In this document: piece after piece, positions 1-8,877 of the stretch | Position numbering within the stretch: position 1 is the stretch's first letter | How the letters are laid out: each line of letters begins with the position of its first letter | Origin: G963668655 sp963668655 | Lineage (GTDB): Bacteria; Myxococcota_A; SURF-8 | NCBI GenBank assembly: GCA_963668655.2 | Contig: CAXXPQ010000003.1 | Coordinates: 124,001-188,000 of the forward strand | Length of the DNA stretch: 64,000 bases | Reading direction: 5' to 3' | The notes under the pieces: generated by a model | Seen by the model: the letters and a program-made list of their open reading frames with translations, nothing else | The model's database searches: none | What the model was told of the DNA's origin: nothing | Program-made: the position numbers and the translations under genes

Positions 1-2
1 GA

Positions 3-584
3 CTGCAGGGTTCGCGGCTGAAACGCTTGAACCTCCGCAAGGGAGATCTGGCCTTCAAGGGGGATTTCGACCTCTGGAAAGGCCGCATCGCCCACATCGC
101 CATCAGCATGACCGTGATTTTCGCCTTTTTCCTGGTGAACATCTGGTCCCAGTTTCATGTTCTGGGTTCGGAAGACGAACGCATGTCGCAATCCATCGCG
201 CAGACCTGCCAGAAAATCCTCGGGATCCAGGTGGCCGACCCCAAAATCTGCATTTCGCAGATGATGGAAGTCATCGGGAAAGAGAGCACGGGCGGTTCGA
301 AATTGAAGCCGGAAATCAGCCACCTGACCTTGTACGACGAACTGGTCTCGCGTCTGATGAAGGACGACACCCAGGTGGATGTCAGCGAACTGGAAATCGC
401 GGAAAAGAAAATCAAGATCAAGGGCGAGGTGGACGCCATCCCGACGGTGGGAACCATCGTGGAAAACATCAAGGGATACAACTGTTTCCGGAACATCAAC
501 CAGGGCCCGACGGGCAAATCCGTCCGTGGGGACAAGACACAGTTTTCCCTGAATATTCCCATCGATTGCGTTACGAAAAAATGA
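3..584 (+). CDS. gspL: Type II secretion protein GspL, C-terminal part (cut by window start)
   Basis: The reading frame is open to the left edge, so the gene starts outside the window; the TTG at 27 is only an internal codon. What remains is a short cytoplasmic stretch rich in basic residues, one membrane segment (about residues 30-55 of the visible part) and a periplasmic domain of roughly 130 residues. That is the layout of the GspL C-terminus, the inner-membrane platform subunit that links the GspE ATPase to GspM. The gene is followed 16 bases later by a GspM-like gene and then a GspN-like gene, the usual order at the end of a gsp operon. Family assignment rests mainly on context and topology, since this domain is poorly conserved. 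Confidence 0.72.
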   Translation: MQGSRLKRLNLRKGDLAFKGDFDLWKGRIAHIAISMTVIFAFFLVNIWSQFHVLGSEDERMSQSIAQTCQKILGIQVADPKICISQMMEVIGKESTGGSKLKPEISHLTLYDELVSRLMKDDTQVDVSELEIAEKKIKIKGEVDAIPTVGTIVENIKGYNCFRNINQGPTGKSVRGDKTQFSLNIPIDCVTKK

Positions 585-600
585 TGGCCACGGAGGAGCC

Positions 601-1170
601 GTGAATAAATTCTCGCAAAAAATAGACGAACTTCAGATGTTGTTCGACCGCCTGTCCGGTCGGGAGAAAGTTCTGCTCATCGCCACCGGCGGGGCGCTCG
701 CCACCTTTCTGGTCATCCTCGTCTCGATCTGGATCAATTTCGCCCTTCGCGGGCTGGAGGATCGTCTGGAAACGAAACGAGGAAACTACCAGCAGATTCT
801 TTCGCTGCAACAACGCTACGAAGACGCCAAGCAGAATATCAGTTCCGTGCAGGGGGAGATCCAGGGCAATCGCAATACGTTGACCAAGGACATCGGGGAA
901 CTGGCGACGGAAAACGGAATCGAAATCTCCCGCATCATCCAGGCCAAAGGCGCCGTGGACAAGAAAGCCAAGGCCCGGGAGGAATCGGTCAAGGTGGAAC
1001 TCCGCAAGGTGGCGCTGCCTCCGCTGCTGAATTTTCTCCAGGGATTGGAAAAACGGAACGCCCTGTTTTTCATCCGCAGCCTCGACATGAGGCGGCGTTT
1101 CGACGACCACAGTCTCGTGGACGCCTCGTTCAAGATCAGCACACTCGTCCCCCTGGAAGAGGAGGGGTAG
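601..1170 (+). CDS. gspM: Type II secretion protein GspM-like
   Basis: A 189-residue protein starting at GTG 601. It has a short cytoplasmic N-terminus, one membrane helix at about residues 24-47, a predicted coiled coil at about 50-105 and a small periplasmic domain, which is the GspM/PilO-like architecture. GspM pairs with GspL in the inner-membrane platform of the type II secretion system. It lies 16 bases after gspL and 4 bases before the GspN-like gene, so the three are surely one transcript. Sequence conservation in GspM is low; the call depends on topology, size and position. Confidence 0.72.
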   Translation: MNKFSQKIDELQMLFDRLSGREKVLLIATGGALATFLVILVSIWINFALRGLEDRLETKRGNYQQILSLQQRYEDAKQNISSVQGEIQGNRNTLTKDIGELATENGIEISRIIQAKGAVDKKAKAREESVKVELRKVALPPLLNFLQGLEKRNALFFIRSLDMRRRFDDHSLVDASFKISTLVPLEEEG

Positions 1171-1174
1171 TATC

Positions 1175-2569
1175 GTGCCCGAAACACAAGAAAAATCCAG
1201 ACTCCCCATCCGCTTGCTGAAGTGGATCGGGTATCCCTTGTTCGGACTGGCCTGCTTCGCTTTCTTCCTTCTTTTGACCTTTCCTTTCGGGAAAGTGCTG
1301 GGAATTCTGGACTCCCAGTTGCGCGAAAAAGCCAATATCAGCATAAGCGCGGAAAACATCTCCGGTTCTTTCCCGCTGGGATTTCACGCCGAGGCGATAA
1401 GGCTCGACTCCCTGGACTCACCTCCCAGTCCCTTTTTCCCCATGCAGATTTCCGATCTGTCGCTGAACATCGGTCTGTTCTCAGCCTTGATGGGAAAAAT
1501 CAACGTCGCTTTCGATTCCGAAATCTTCGGCGGAGAACTGAAAGCCGACATCACGGTGGATGAAGGAGATAAAATCTACCAGATCGCCATGGAGGCCGCC
1601 GACATCCGTTTCGAGGAAATGCCGGCGATCAAGAACAACCTGGAAGACCTGCCGATTTCCGGCTCCTTCGCCATGGAAAGCGATCTGGAACTTCACCTGG
1701 AAAAGCCGGAACTTTCCAAGGGTTTTCTGGAGATGCACATCGCCGACGGGATCGTCGGGCCGGGCAAGTTCGGGGTGGAGATTCCCAAACTGAACACCGG
1801 ATCCTTCGAATCTCGTTTCGTCTTCGACAAGGGACAGCTGATCGTCGAACGGTACGAGCAACAGAGTCCGGACATGTCCAGCGGCATGATCGGGCACATT
1901 GCGCTGATGAAAAAGCCGGCCAACTCCCGGGCCAACCTGGATTATCGCTTCAAACTCTCCGATGATCTTTTGAAAAAACACGATATTTTCAAACTGGCGC
2001 TTTCCGCCGTGCAATCCGGACAGGGGACGGACGGTTATTACTATTACTCGCTCACGGGACCGTTCAGCCATTTGAAAACGAAGCCGAACAAATCGGCGCA
2101 ATTCAAATTCCGCAAGCTGGACCAGGCGAAGAAGAAGTCCGGATCCGAAAAGAATTTGAACTCGGAAAACGGTAAAAGAACCCCCAAAAAGGCCACGCGA
2201 CCGAATAAGAGAACCCGCAAACATACGGCCAGAAAGCCCAATACAAAAACGAAGTCCAAAGCATCCAAGACGAAAAACCGCAAACACCGACGCCCCGGCG
2301 CGAAAAACCGGAAGCAAAGACCCATGACGGCGGACAGCGCAGCCCCGGAAAAAGATTCCAAGGAAACGGCGGCCGAGGAAGTCGAGGAAGACGAAGAAAC
2401 CGAGGTTGAGGAAGACGCCGTGGAGGAAGAAGAAACGACCCCGGAGGAAACTCCCGAGGACGCGGCCGAGGAGACGGCCGAGGAACCGGAAGAGCCCGCC
2501 GAGGATGAAGCTGAAGACGCCGGCAAGGAAGAACCGACCGAACCGACCGAAACGGAGGAAGAATTATGA
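1175..2569 (+). CDS. gspN: Type II secretion protein GspN-like with long charged tail
   Basis: 464 residues from GTG 1175. A membrane segment at about residues 14-40 precedes a periplasmic, beta-rich AsmA/GspN-like domain (about 45-300), as in the GspN proteins of leptospiral and deltaproteobacterial type II secretion operons. The last 160 residues are unlike a normal GspN: about 300-385 is dominated by Lys and Arg, then about 390-464 is almost only Glu with Asp, Thr, Pro and Ala. These opposite-charge blocks are probably disordered and could bind each other or a partner. The stop overlaps the next lipoprotein gene by four bases (ATGA), so the two are translationally coupled. Confidence 0.7.
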   Translation: MPETQEKSRLPIRLLKWIGYPLFGLACFAFFLLLTFPFGKVLGILDSQLREKANISISAENISGSFPLGFHAEAIRLDSLDSPPSPFFPMQISDLSLNIGLFSALMGKINVAFDSEIFGGELKADITVDEGDKIYQIAMEAADIRFEEMPAIKNNLEDLPISGSFAMESDLELHLEKPELSKGFLEMHIADGIVGPGKFGVEIPKLNTGSFESRFVFDKGQLIVERYEQQSPDMSSGMIGHIALMKKPANSRANLDYRFKLSDDLLKKHDIFKLALSAVQSGQGTDGYYYYSLTGPFSHLKTKPNKSAQFKFRKLDQAKKKSGSEKNLNSENGKRTPKKATRPNKRTRKHTARKPNTKTKSKASKTKNRKHRRPGAKNRKQRPMTADSAAPEKDSKETAAEEVEEDEETEVEEDAVEEEETTPEETPEDAAEETAEEPEEPAEDEAEDAGKEEPTEPTETEEEL

Positions 2570-3135
2570 TTCACGATAAGAACGGACAGCACACCGCCCT
2601 TTCCGGTTATCTCTTGATTTTCTTTACGGTTCTGGCCGTGTTCGGAGTCGGCTGTACCCCAAGATTCATCGAGGGCACCAAGATCGAGGACAGCGACGAC
2701 ACCCGCGATGTCATCAAGGTGATGGAAACCTATCGAAAGGCCATGGAAAGCCGCGACGCCGACATGCTGATCGCCTTGACTTCAAAAAACTATTTCGAAA
2801 AGAACGGCGACTCCAACAGCAAGAACAACTATGACTACGAAGGTCTGGTGAAACTGCTTCGATCCCCGGAGTTCCGCAGAATTTCCTCCCTTCGCATGAA
2901 AATCGTCTACCGAAACATCGATTTCAGCGAGAAAAGGGACGTCGTAACCGTTCGTTACTATTACACCAGCGACTTCAAGATGCCCCCGCCCGCTTATGAT
3001 GGGGAAGATGACGCCGTCGCCAAGGAGGAACAGGACGACAATTACGACGAAGAAGTCTGGCACTCCAAAAACGACGACAACGAGATGATCCTGGAGAAGG
3101 TGGAAGGGAAGTGGTACATTCTGAAAGGAATGTGA
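2566..3135 (+). CDS. Lipoprotein with NTF2-like domain, type II secretion operon
   Basis: 189 residues, start overlapping the stop of the GspN-like gene (ATGA at 2566). A hydrophobic stretch ends in Cys at about residue 30, which looks like a lipobox, though the residue three before the Cys is Gly rather than the usual Leu. The mature part begins with an amphipathic helix of the type seen in NTF2/SnoaL-like folds (a helix with YRKAMESRDADML, then beta strands). A long acidic loop lies near residues 145-165. Function is unknown; position suggests an accessory to the secretion platform. It ends 10 bases from the convergent diguanylate cyclase gene. Confidence 0.55.
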   Translation: MIHDKNGQHTALSGYLLIFFTVLAVFGVGCTPRFIEGTKIEDSDDTRDVIKVMETYRKAMESRDADMLIALTSKNYFEKNGDSNSKNNYDYEGLVKLLRSPEFRRISSLRMKIVYRNIDFSEKRDVVTVRYYYTSDFKMPPPAYDGEDDAVAKEEQDDNYDEEVWHSKNDDNEMILEKVEGKWYILKGM

Positions 3136-3145
3136 TTCCGCTATC

Positions 3146-4189
3146 TTATTGAACGGAGCTGGCCAGGATCGTCCGATTCCGCGTCTCTTTCGCCTTGTAA
3201 AGAGCCATATCGGCCGCATGGATCAACTCGTCCGTATCCTTGATCCGCGCGTTGGGATAGTCGGCCACTCCCATGCTGACCGTTACGTGAATCCCTTCCG
3301 GCAGATAAGCGAACTGGAAGTCGTATACGTTCTTCCGAAGACGCTCGCAGAAATGGAAGGCGTTTTTCTCTTCCACGGCGGGAAGGATCACCATGAATTC
3401 CTCGCCGCCGAATCGCGTCACGACATCCATGGCGCGAGCCGAGCCGGAAATGATTCCCGCCAGTTCGTAAAGCACCATGTCTCCCGCCTGGTGACCGTAA
3501 TTATCGTTGACCTTTTTGAAAAAGTCGATATCCAGCAGCACGATGGAAAACGGAGTCCCGTATCGGTCCGCCCGGTGAACTTCTTCCGTCAATCGTTTGA
3601 ACAGGAAACGCCGGTTGTACAGTTTCGTAAGCTCGTCCGTGATGGAAAGCTCTTCCAGAATGCGATTTCTATGTTTGATTTCCTTAAGATTCTCCTCGAC
3701 TTTCCGTTCGAGGTTACGGTTATGCTCCAGGATCGAGGCTTTTGCGGCTTCCAGTTCCTTCTGAAGCCGCGCCATCTCGTCCCGTCCGGCGACGACACCG
3801 AGAATCCATTCTTTTCGTCCGTCATCGACAAGGACCGGGCGCAGTTCGATGGCGACAAGACGTTCAGCACCTCCGGGCGCTCCGAGACGCAAAATGTCCG
3901 AATCTCCGTCCGGGCTTTTGCGCATGGCGCCGAGCAGGCGCTGCCACCAGGAAAAACCTTCTTCCGGATCCCGCGATCCGTCCTCGGCCAGAATATGAAC
4001 GTATTTCCATATTTTCTCGCCGGCCTGCGGGCGCGCGGGACAGGCCAGTTCATCCTCGAACCGCTCGTTCACGCCGAGAATCCGGCCTTCCCGATCGGCA
4101 ATGAATGCGGCGATGGGAAACTTTCCGAAAACCCTTTCGAAATCCCCTCCAGCCGGTCCGACGGCCCGTTCCGTCAATCTTCCCTGCAT
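3146..4189 (-). CDS. PAS-GGDEF diguanylate cyclase
   Basis: Predicted cytosolic diguanylate cyclase making c-di-GMP from GTP. An N-terminal PAS-like sensor domain is followed by a PAC-like segment, a coiled coil and a C-terminal GGDEF domain. The active-site motif is GGEEF, and an RAMD inhibitory site lies exactly five residues before it, so product inhibition is likely. The frame stays open to an ATG at 4258, but a strong promoter -10 box (4260-4265) directly abuts that codon, so transcription would start inside it. The ATG at 4189, reading MQGRLTE, is therefore the better start. No membrane segment is seen. Confidence 0.88.
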   Translation of the reverse strand: MQGRLTERAVGPAGGDFERVFGKFPIAAFIADREGRILGVNERFEDELACPARPQAGEKIWKYVHILAEDGSRDPEEGFSWWQRLLGAMRKSPDGDSDILRLGAPGGAERLVAIELRPVLVDDGRKEWILGVVAGRDEMARLQKELEAAKASILEHNRNLERKVEENLKEIKHRNRILEELSITDELTKLYNRRFLFKRLTEEVHRADRYGTPFSIVLLDIDFFKKVNDNYGHQAGDMVLYELAGIISGSARAMDVVTRFGGEEFMVILPAVEEKNAFHFCERLRKNVYDFQFAYLPEGIHVTVSMGVADYPNARIKDTDELIHAADMALYKAKETRNRTILASSVQ

Positions 4190-4259
4190 GGTTTTCCGCC
4201 GAATTTTCAGGTTCCCGTGCCAATCTCCCTTGCCGTAGCCTTCCAGAACTCCGCACATA

Positions 4260-4289
4260 AGTATAATGGCTAAATCGGCACCTTTTCAA
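4260..4289 (-). promoter_or_regulatory. Sigma-70 promoter of the diguanylate cyclase gene
   Basis: Minus strand: TTGAAA (4289-4284), an 18-base spacer, TATACT (4265-4260). Transcription would begin near 4253, which rules out the ATG at 4258 as the working start. Confidence 0.6.
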
Positions 4290-4324
4290 TCTACATGAAA
4301 GAATCCGGGAATTGAACATTTTTT

Positions 4325-4353
4325 TTGACTTCGGGAATAATTCCTGTTACTAA
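4325..4353 (+). promoter_or_regulatory. Possible promoter and palindrome upstream of the ABC operon
   Basis: TTGACT at 4325-4330 with a weak -10 (TACTAA, 4348-4353) 17 bases on. Between them lies the perfect palindrome GGAATAATTCC (4334-4344), well placed for a repressor. The same 11-mer occurs at 12968-12978 upstream of the ferritin-like gene. Confidence 0.35.
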
Positions 4354-4441
4354 GCTGTTCTCGCATCAGAAAATGATTTCTCTAATGCTTTGAACCACTT
4401 GTGCTAAGTTTCAACGTTGAACAAAAAACGAAAGGACAGCC

Positions 4442-5374
4442 ATGATCTCCGTTGTCAACCTGACGAAGAGGTATGGGCCGGTCACTGCGGTCAAGGACAT
4501 TTCCTTCGAGGTCAACAAGGGTGAAGTCTTGGGTTTTCTGGGTCCGAACGGAGCCGGGAAAACGACAACGATGAAGATTATCACCGGCTACCTCGCCGCG
4601 ACGGAAGGCAAGGCTCTTGTGAAAGACATGGACGCCGCCATCCAGCCCATGGAAGTCAAAAAATCCATCGGCTACGTCCCGGAAAGCTTTCCGCTGTACG
4701 AAGACATGATGGTCTTCGATTACCTGAAATACATCGCGGAAATCCGGAACATCCCGAAGACGCAGCAAAACCGCAGAATCAAGGAGATGGTGGATGTCTG
4801 CGGCCTCGGAGCCGTCATCGCCAAGGACATCAGCCACCTTTCCCGCGGATACCGGCAGCGCGTGGGGCTGGCCCAGGCCATCATCCACGATCCGGACATC
4901 CTGATCCTGGACGAACCCACCTCGGGCCTCGATCCGAACCAGATCGTCGAGATCCGCAATCTCATCAAGGAACTGGGGCGGGAAAAGACCGTTATCCTTT
5001 CCACGCACATCCTTCCGGAAGTCACCGCCACCTGTGGCCGCGTCATCATCATCAACGACGGCCGGATCGTCGCGGACGGCACGCCGGACACGTTGTTGGA
5101 GCGGGACCAGAGCAACAACATCGTGATGGTTCGCTTCGATAAAAAATACGACGAAGCCCTGGACCTGCTGAAGCGCGTGGATTTCGTCGAAAGCGTCACG
5201 GAAAACACCGGAGACGGCGCGGAGCCTCCCATGTACACGCTGGAATCCAAGAAAAACAACGACATCCGGCTGAAGGTCTTCCAACTGGCCGTAGACAAGG
5301 GCTGGGGAATGCTGGAACTGCGCAGCGAGCAGGTCAGTTTCGAGGACGTCTTCCGCAAACTGACGCTTCACTAA
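4442..5374 (+). CDS. ABC transporter ATP-binding protein, GldA-like
   Basis: 310-residue cytoplasmic ATPase. Walker A GPNGAGKTT (34-42), signature LSRGYRQR (133-140), Walker B ILILDE (153-158) and H-loop His189 are all intact. After the nucleotide-binding domain comes a C-terminal extension of about 90 residues, typical of ABC-2 exporters. It heads an operon with an ABC-2 permease (16-base gap), a GldG-like auxiliary protein and a DUF4340 protein. This set is the same as the gldA-gldF-gldG module of gliding Bacteroidetes, but it is widespread in non-gliding bacteria and its cargo is unknown. Confidence 0.9.
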   Translation: MISVVNLTKRYGPVTAVKDISFEVNKGEVLGFLGPNGAGKTTTMKIITGYLAATEGKALVKDMDAAIQPMEVKKSIGYVPESFPLYEDMMVFDYLKYIAEIRNIPKTQQNRRIKEMVDVCGLGAVIAKDISHLSRGYRQRVGLAQAIIHDPDILILDEPTSGLDPNQIVEIRNLIKELGREKTVILSTHILPEVTATCGRVIIINDGRIVADGTPDTLLERDQSNNIVMVRFDKKYDEALDLLKRVDFVESVTENTGDGAEPPMYTLESKKNNDIRLKVFQLAVDKGWGMLELRSEQVSFEDVFRKLTLH

Positions 5375-5389
5375 GAGGAGACACAGCCG

Positions 5390-6100
5390 ATGAAACAAAT
5401 CTGGGCCATAACGAAAAAGGAATTCGCGAGCTATTTCAACTCGCCCATCGCCTACATCGTCATCATCGTTTTTCTTCTGCTGACCGGCTGGCTGTTCTTC
5501 CAGCAGTTCTTCCTGATGGGACAGACCACCGTTCGCGCCCTGTTCGGCATCATGCCGATTCTTTTCATTTTCTTCGCGCCGGCGCTGACCATGCGGCTGA
5601 TTTCGGAGGAGCGCAAGGCTGGAACGCTGGAACTGCTCGTCACCCTTCCTTTGAGAAACACGGACATCATCGTGGGGAAGTTCCTGGCCGCCCTGGGACT
5701 TCTGAGCGTGGCCATTCTGCTGACGCTGACCTATCCCATCACGGTTTCCTTTCTGGGAGAACTCGACTGGGGCCCGGTCATCGGCGGATATATCGGGGCG
5801 ATTCTCCTGGGCGCGGGCTATCTGGCGTTGGGCATGTTCTGTTCATCCATAAGCCGCAACCAGATCATCGCCTTCATCATCGGACTGGCGCTTTGCTTCT
5901 TCTTCTTCATGCTGGACAAAGTTCTGATTTTCCTGCCGAATTTCCTTTCGTCCATCGCGCAGTTCGCCTCCATCGATTTTCATTTCAGAAACATCGCCCG
6001 GGGGGTGATCGATACCCGGGATCTCCTGTACTACGCCACCTTCATCGGGATGTTCCTGATGCTCAGCGTTTACTCCCTTGAAAACGAAAAGCTGAAATAG
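5390..6100 (+). CDS. ABC-2 type permease, GldF-like
   Basis: 236 residues with about six hydrophobic membrane helices, starting with a cytoplasmic N-terminus (MKQIWAITKKEF) typical of this family. The motif around SEERKAGTLELL after the second helix is characteristic of GldF/NosY-type ABC-2 permeases. It would form the membrane channel for the ATPase encoded just upstream. A good ribosome site (AAGAGGAG) precedes the ATG. Confidence 0.9.
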   Translation: MKQIWAITKKEFASYFNSPIAYIVIIVFLLLTGWLFFQQFFLMGQTTVRALFGIMPILFIFFAPALTMRLISEERKAGTLELLVTLPLRNTDIIVGKFLAALGLLSVAILLTLTYPITVSFLGELDWGPVIGGYIGAILLGAGYLALGMFCSSISRNQIIAFIIGLALCFFFFMLDKVLIFLPNFLSSIAQFASIDFHFRNIARGVIDTRDLLYYATFIGMFLMLSVYSLENEKLK

Positions 6101-6117
6101 GATCAGGAGGAAAACCC

Positions 6118-7716
6118 ATGAAACAGAAATCCAAAGCGCAACTCTCCACCGGCGTATTCATCCTTATGGTTCTGGGCATTCTCGTTCTGGTGAACGTCGT
6201 TTCCGCCCGTCTCTTCGGCCGCCTGGACCTGACGGAAAACGAGATGTATTCCCTGTCCGACGCCAGCAAGGGACTGATGAAACACCTGGACGATCAGGTC
6301 TTTGCCAAGGCTTATTTCACCAGCGACCTGCCCGCGCCTTATAATTCCCATGCCCGTTTCGTCAAGGATCTTTTCGAGGAATACGCGGCCTACTCCAAGG
6401 GCAACTTCCGTTTCGAGTTCATCGATCCCGGCGAGGACGAGGAAATCAAGCAGAAAATGATGATCCTGGGCATCCCGCCCGTGCAGATTCAGGAGATCCA
6501 GAACGACAAGTTCCAGGTCAAACAGGCGTTTCTCGGCATCGTGTTCTATTACGCCGATAAAAAGGAAATCATCCCCATCGTCAAGAACATCACCAGCCTG
6601 GAGTACGACATCACTTCCACCATCCGGAAGCTCACCAGCGACAAACTGCGGGTCATCGGTTTCCTGCAAGGACACGACGAGCCGAATCCCAGGGAGGAAA
6701 TGAAGAACGCCCTGTCGCAGATCGAAAAGAACTACAAGGTCCAGATGGTCAATCTCTCCGGCGACAACATGAAGATCGCCGACGAAATCGATACGCTCGT
6801 GATCGTCAACCCCAAAAAGGAGTTCGAGGAAGAGGCCCTGTTCAACATCGATCAGTTTCTGATGAAGGGCAAGACCGTGGCCTTCTTCACCGACGCCGTG
6901 GACGTGGACATCCAGTCCTTCCGGGGAACGCCGCTCAACACCGGCCTGGAAAAACTGCAAAAGCATTATGGCATCTCGGTCAACCCGGATCTCGTTCTGG
7001 ACCTGCAAAACAAGCGTATCAACGTCGCCAGCCAACAGGGGGCCTTCCGTATCACCAACATCGTGAACTATCCCCTGATTCCCGTGATTACCGACCTGGA
7101 CGACGACAACACGCTGACATCCAAGATGGACGCCCTGCCCTTCTCGTTCATCTCCTCGCTGGAAATCGCGTCCGACAGCGACAAGATCAAATACAGCGTA
7201 CTGGCCCGGACCACGCCGAGAAGTTGGAACCAGACCGGAGCCTTCCAGCTCAATCCCATGCAGAATCTCAGCCCCGGCGCAACATCGAAAACGGGCCCCT
7301 TCCCGGTCATCGCCATGGCCCAGGGAAAATTCTCCAGCTATTTCGCGAACCAGGCGGAGCAGTCGAACACGGACAAGCCCTGGCTGGCCGATCCGGCCGC
7401 CATTCGCACCGAAAGCCCCGACACGCGGATTCTGGTCATCGGAGACGGAACCTTCACCCTGGACAATTTCTCGGATCCGTCCAACACCGTTTTCTTCGCG
7501 GACGCCATGGATTGGCTGATTCAGGACGAATCCCTGATTTCCATCCGGGGACGCGGCGTGATGGACAAACCCATCGCCGAACTGGAACCCTGGGAGAAGA
7601 CGACGATCAAATACATGAACATGATCGGCGTGCCCTTGCTCATGCTTCTCTTCGGGCTGCTTCGCTGGTCCATGCGCCGCGCCCGGCGCAAGGGCTTCCA
7701 GTTGGCCTCGGACTGA
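6118..7716 (+). CDS. GldG-like ABC auxiliary protein
   Basis: 532 residues with one membrane helix near the N-terminus (about 11-30) and one near the C-terminus (about 495-515), enclosing a large periplasmic domain of the GldG/ABC-auxiliary type. The sequence after the first helix (RLDLTENEMYSLSDASK) is a hallmark of that family. In gliding bacteria GldG joins GldA and GldF in an ABC complex; here the partner genes sit directly upstream. A GGAGGAAA ribosome site precedes the ATG. Confidence 0.88.
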   Translation: MKQKSKAQLSTGVFILMVLGILVLVNVVSARLFGRLDLTENEMYSLSDASKGLMKHLDDQVFAKAYFTSDLPAPYNSHARFVKDLFEEYAAYSKGNFRFEFIDPGEDEEIKQKMMILGIPPVQIQEIQNDKFQVKQAFLGIVFYYADKKEIIPIVKNITSLEYDITSTIRKLTSDKLRVIGFLQGHDEPNPREEMKNALSQIEKNYKVQMVNLSGDNMKIADEIDTLVIVNPKKEFEEEALFNIDQFLMKGKTVAFFTDAVDVDIQSFRGTPLNTGLEKLQKHYGISVNPDLVLDLQNKRINVASQQGAFRITNIVNYPLIPVITDLDDDNTLTSKMDALPFSFISSLEIASDSDKIKYSVLARTTPRSWNQTGAFQLNPMQNLSPGATSKTGPFPVIAMAQGKFSSYFANQAEQSNTDKPWLADPAAIRTESPDTRILVIGDGTFTLDNFSDPSNTVFFADAMDWLIQDESLISIRGRGVMDKPIAELEPWEKTTIKYMNMIGVPLLMLLFGLLRWSMRRARRKGFQLASD

Positions 7717-7752
7717 AACCGAAACCGCAGAAACTCAGCAGAGGATTGAATC

Positions 7753-8745
7753 ATGACTTCGAATCGCAAGATGATCCTGACCGCCGGTATTCTTATCGTG
7801 CTTCTCGGGCTGGCCATTGCCTTGCAGGACGATCCCTATGAAAAAACGGACGACAGCCAGCTTCCGGATCCCTTGACTCTGGACGCGGAATCCGTCGATA
7901 AGATCGAGATCGTCAACCAGACGGAAGCCATGACGTTCGAGAAATCGAGCGACGTCTGGTGGATGACGAATCCGAAACAATACAAGGCGGATACCAGTTT
8001 CACCACGCTGGTTCTGGACAAGCTGAAAGAGGTCCGTTTCGAGCGTCTTGTCAGCGAGAAGAAGGACAAGCACGACCAGTTCGAGGTCGGCGAGAACGGA
8101 TCGCGCGTCAAGGCATTTGCCAAAGGAAAGGAAGTTCTGCGGCTGATCGTCGGAAAGAACACGCCCGACTATCGCGGCACCTTCGTCCGCCTGCCCGACT
8201 CCGATCGCGTCTACGCCACCGCCGCCTCCCTTGGGACGGGATTCAAGAAAAAAGTCGAGGAATGGCGGGACAAAACCATCGTCGGTTTGAAGGAAGACGA
8301 ACTGAACCGCATCGAGTTCAGCCTGGAAGACGGCGCTTACGCCCTTGTCCGCAAGGAAATCCCCTCCGTGGAACCGGCCGCCGAGGAAAAAGACAGGGGA
8401 GACGTGGCCACCTCACGTTGGGAGATGGAAGGCGACGCCGACTTCCGTTTCGATCAGACGCGGTTGAACCAAATGCTGAGTTCCTTCGAGCGGATGAAAT
8501 GGTCCGAGATCGTCGATGCTCCCGAAACCCTGGAAACATACGGCTTGGAGAAGTCGAAACTTTTCGTGAAGCTCACCTCCAAGGACGGTAAGGAAACGAC
8601 GGTCAAGCTAGGCAAATACGACGAGACCATCCGGTCCGTCTGGATTCAGATCGAAGGACAACCGGCGGTCATGCAGCTTCGTAAACACGTTTACGACCGT
8701 TTCAACCACGGCAAAGGTTTTTACGCGGCGACGGACAAGAAGTGA
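7753..8745 (+). CDS. DUF4340 protein, last gene of the ABC operon
   Basis: 330 residues with an N-terminal membrane anchor (about 7-25) and a repetitive beta-rich extracytoplasmic region. Phrases such as DKIEIVNQ and the closing part are typical of DUF4340 proteins, which habitually follow GldG-like genes. Its role is unknown; location suggests a periplasmic partner of the ABC complex. A transcription terminator follows 40 bases after the stop, marking the operon end. Confidence 0.82.
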   Translation: MTSNRKMILTAGILIVLLGLAIALQDDPYEKTDDSQLPDPLTLDAESVDKIEIVNQTEAMTFEKSSDVWWMTNPKQYKADTSFTTLVLDKLKEVRFERLVSEKKDKHDQFEVGENGSRVKAFAKGKEVLRLIVGKNTPDYRGTFVRLPDSDRVYATAASLGTGFKKKVEEWRDKTIVGLKEDELNRIEFSLEDGAYALVRKEIPSVEPAAEEKDRGDVATSRWEMEGDADFRFDQTRLNQMLSSFERMKWSEIVDAPETLETYGLEKSKLFVKLTSKDGKETTVKLGKYDETIRSVWIQIEGQPAVMQLRKHVYDRFNHGKGFYAATDKK

Positions 8746-8784
8746 CCGTGCCGCACGTTTCCTCCCGGGGATGCGCATCTTTTC

Positions 8785-8808
8785 ACGCCGCCTTTAGGGC
8801 GGCGTTTT
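8785..8808 (+). terminator. Rho-independent terminator of the ABC operon
   Basis: Perfect 8-base stem ACGCCGCC/GGCGGCGT (8785-8792 with 8798-8805), 5-base loop, then TTTT. Confidence 0.85.
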
Positions 8809-8815
8809 GCATTTC

Positions 8816-8844
8816 TGGACAAACGCGCGTTCCTCGTGTATCGT
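8816..8844 (+). promoter_or_regulatory. Promoter of the sensor kinase gene
   Basis: TGGACA (8816-8821), 17-base spacer, TATCGT (8839-8844). A start near 8851 excludes the in-frame GTG at 8836 and supports ATG 8878. Confidence 0.5.
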
Positions 8845-8877
8845 TCGATCTTCCAGGCACTTCGGGCAAATCGATTC

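Noticed and set aside
2100..2569. Charged tail of GspN as a separate gene or frameshift
   Set aside because: The frame is continuous and coupled to the next gene by ATGA; no start site precedes the tail.
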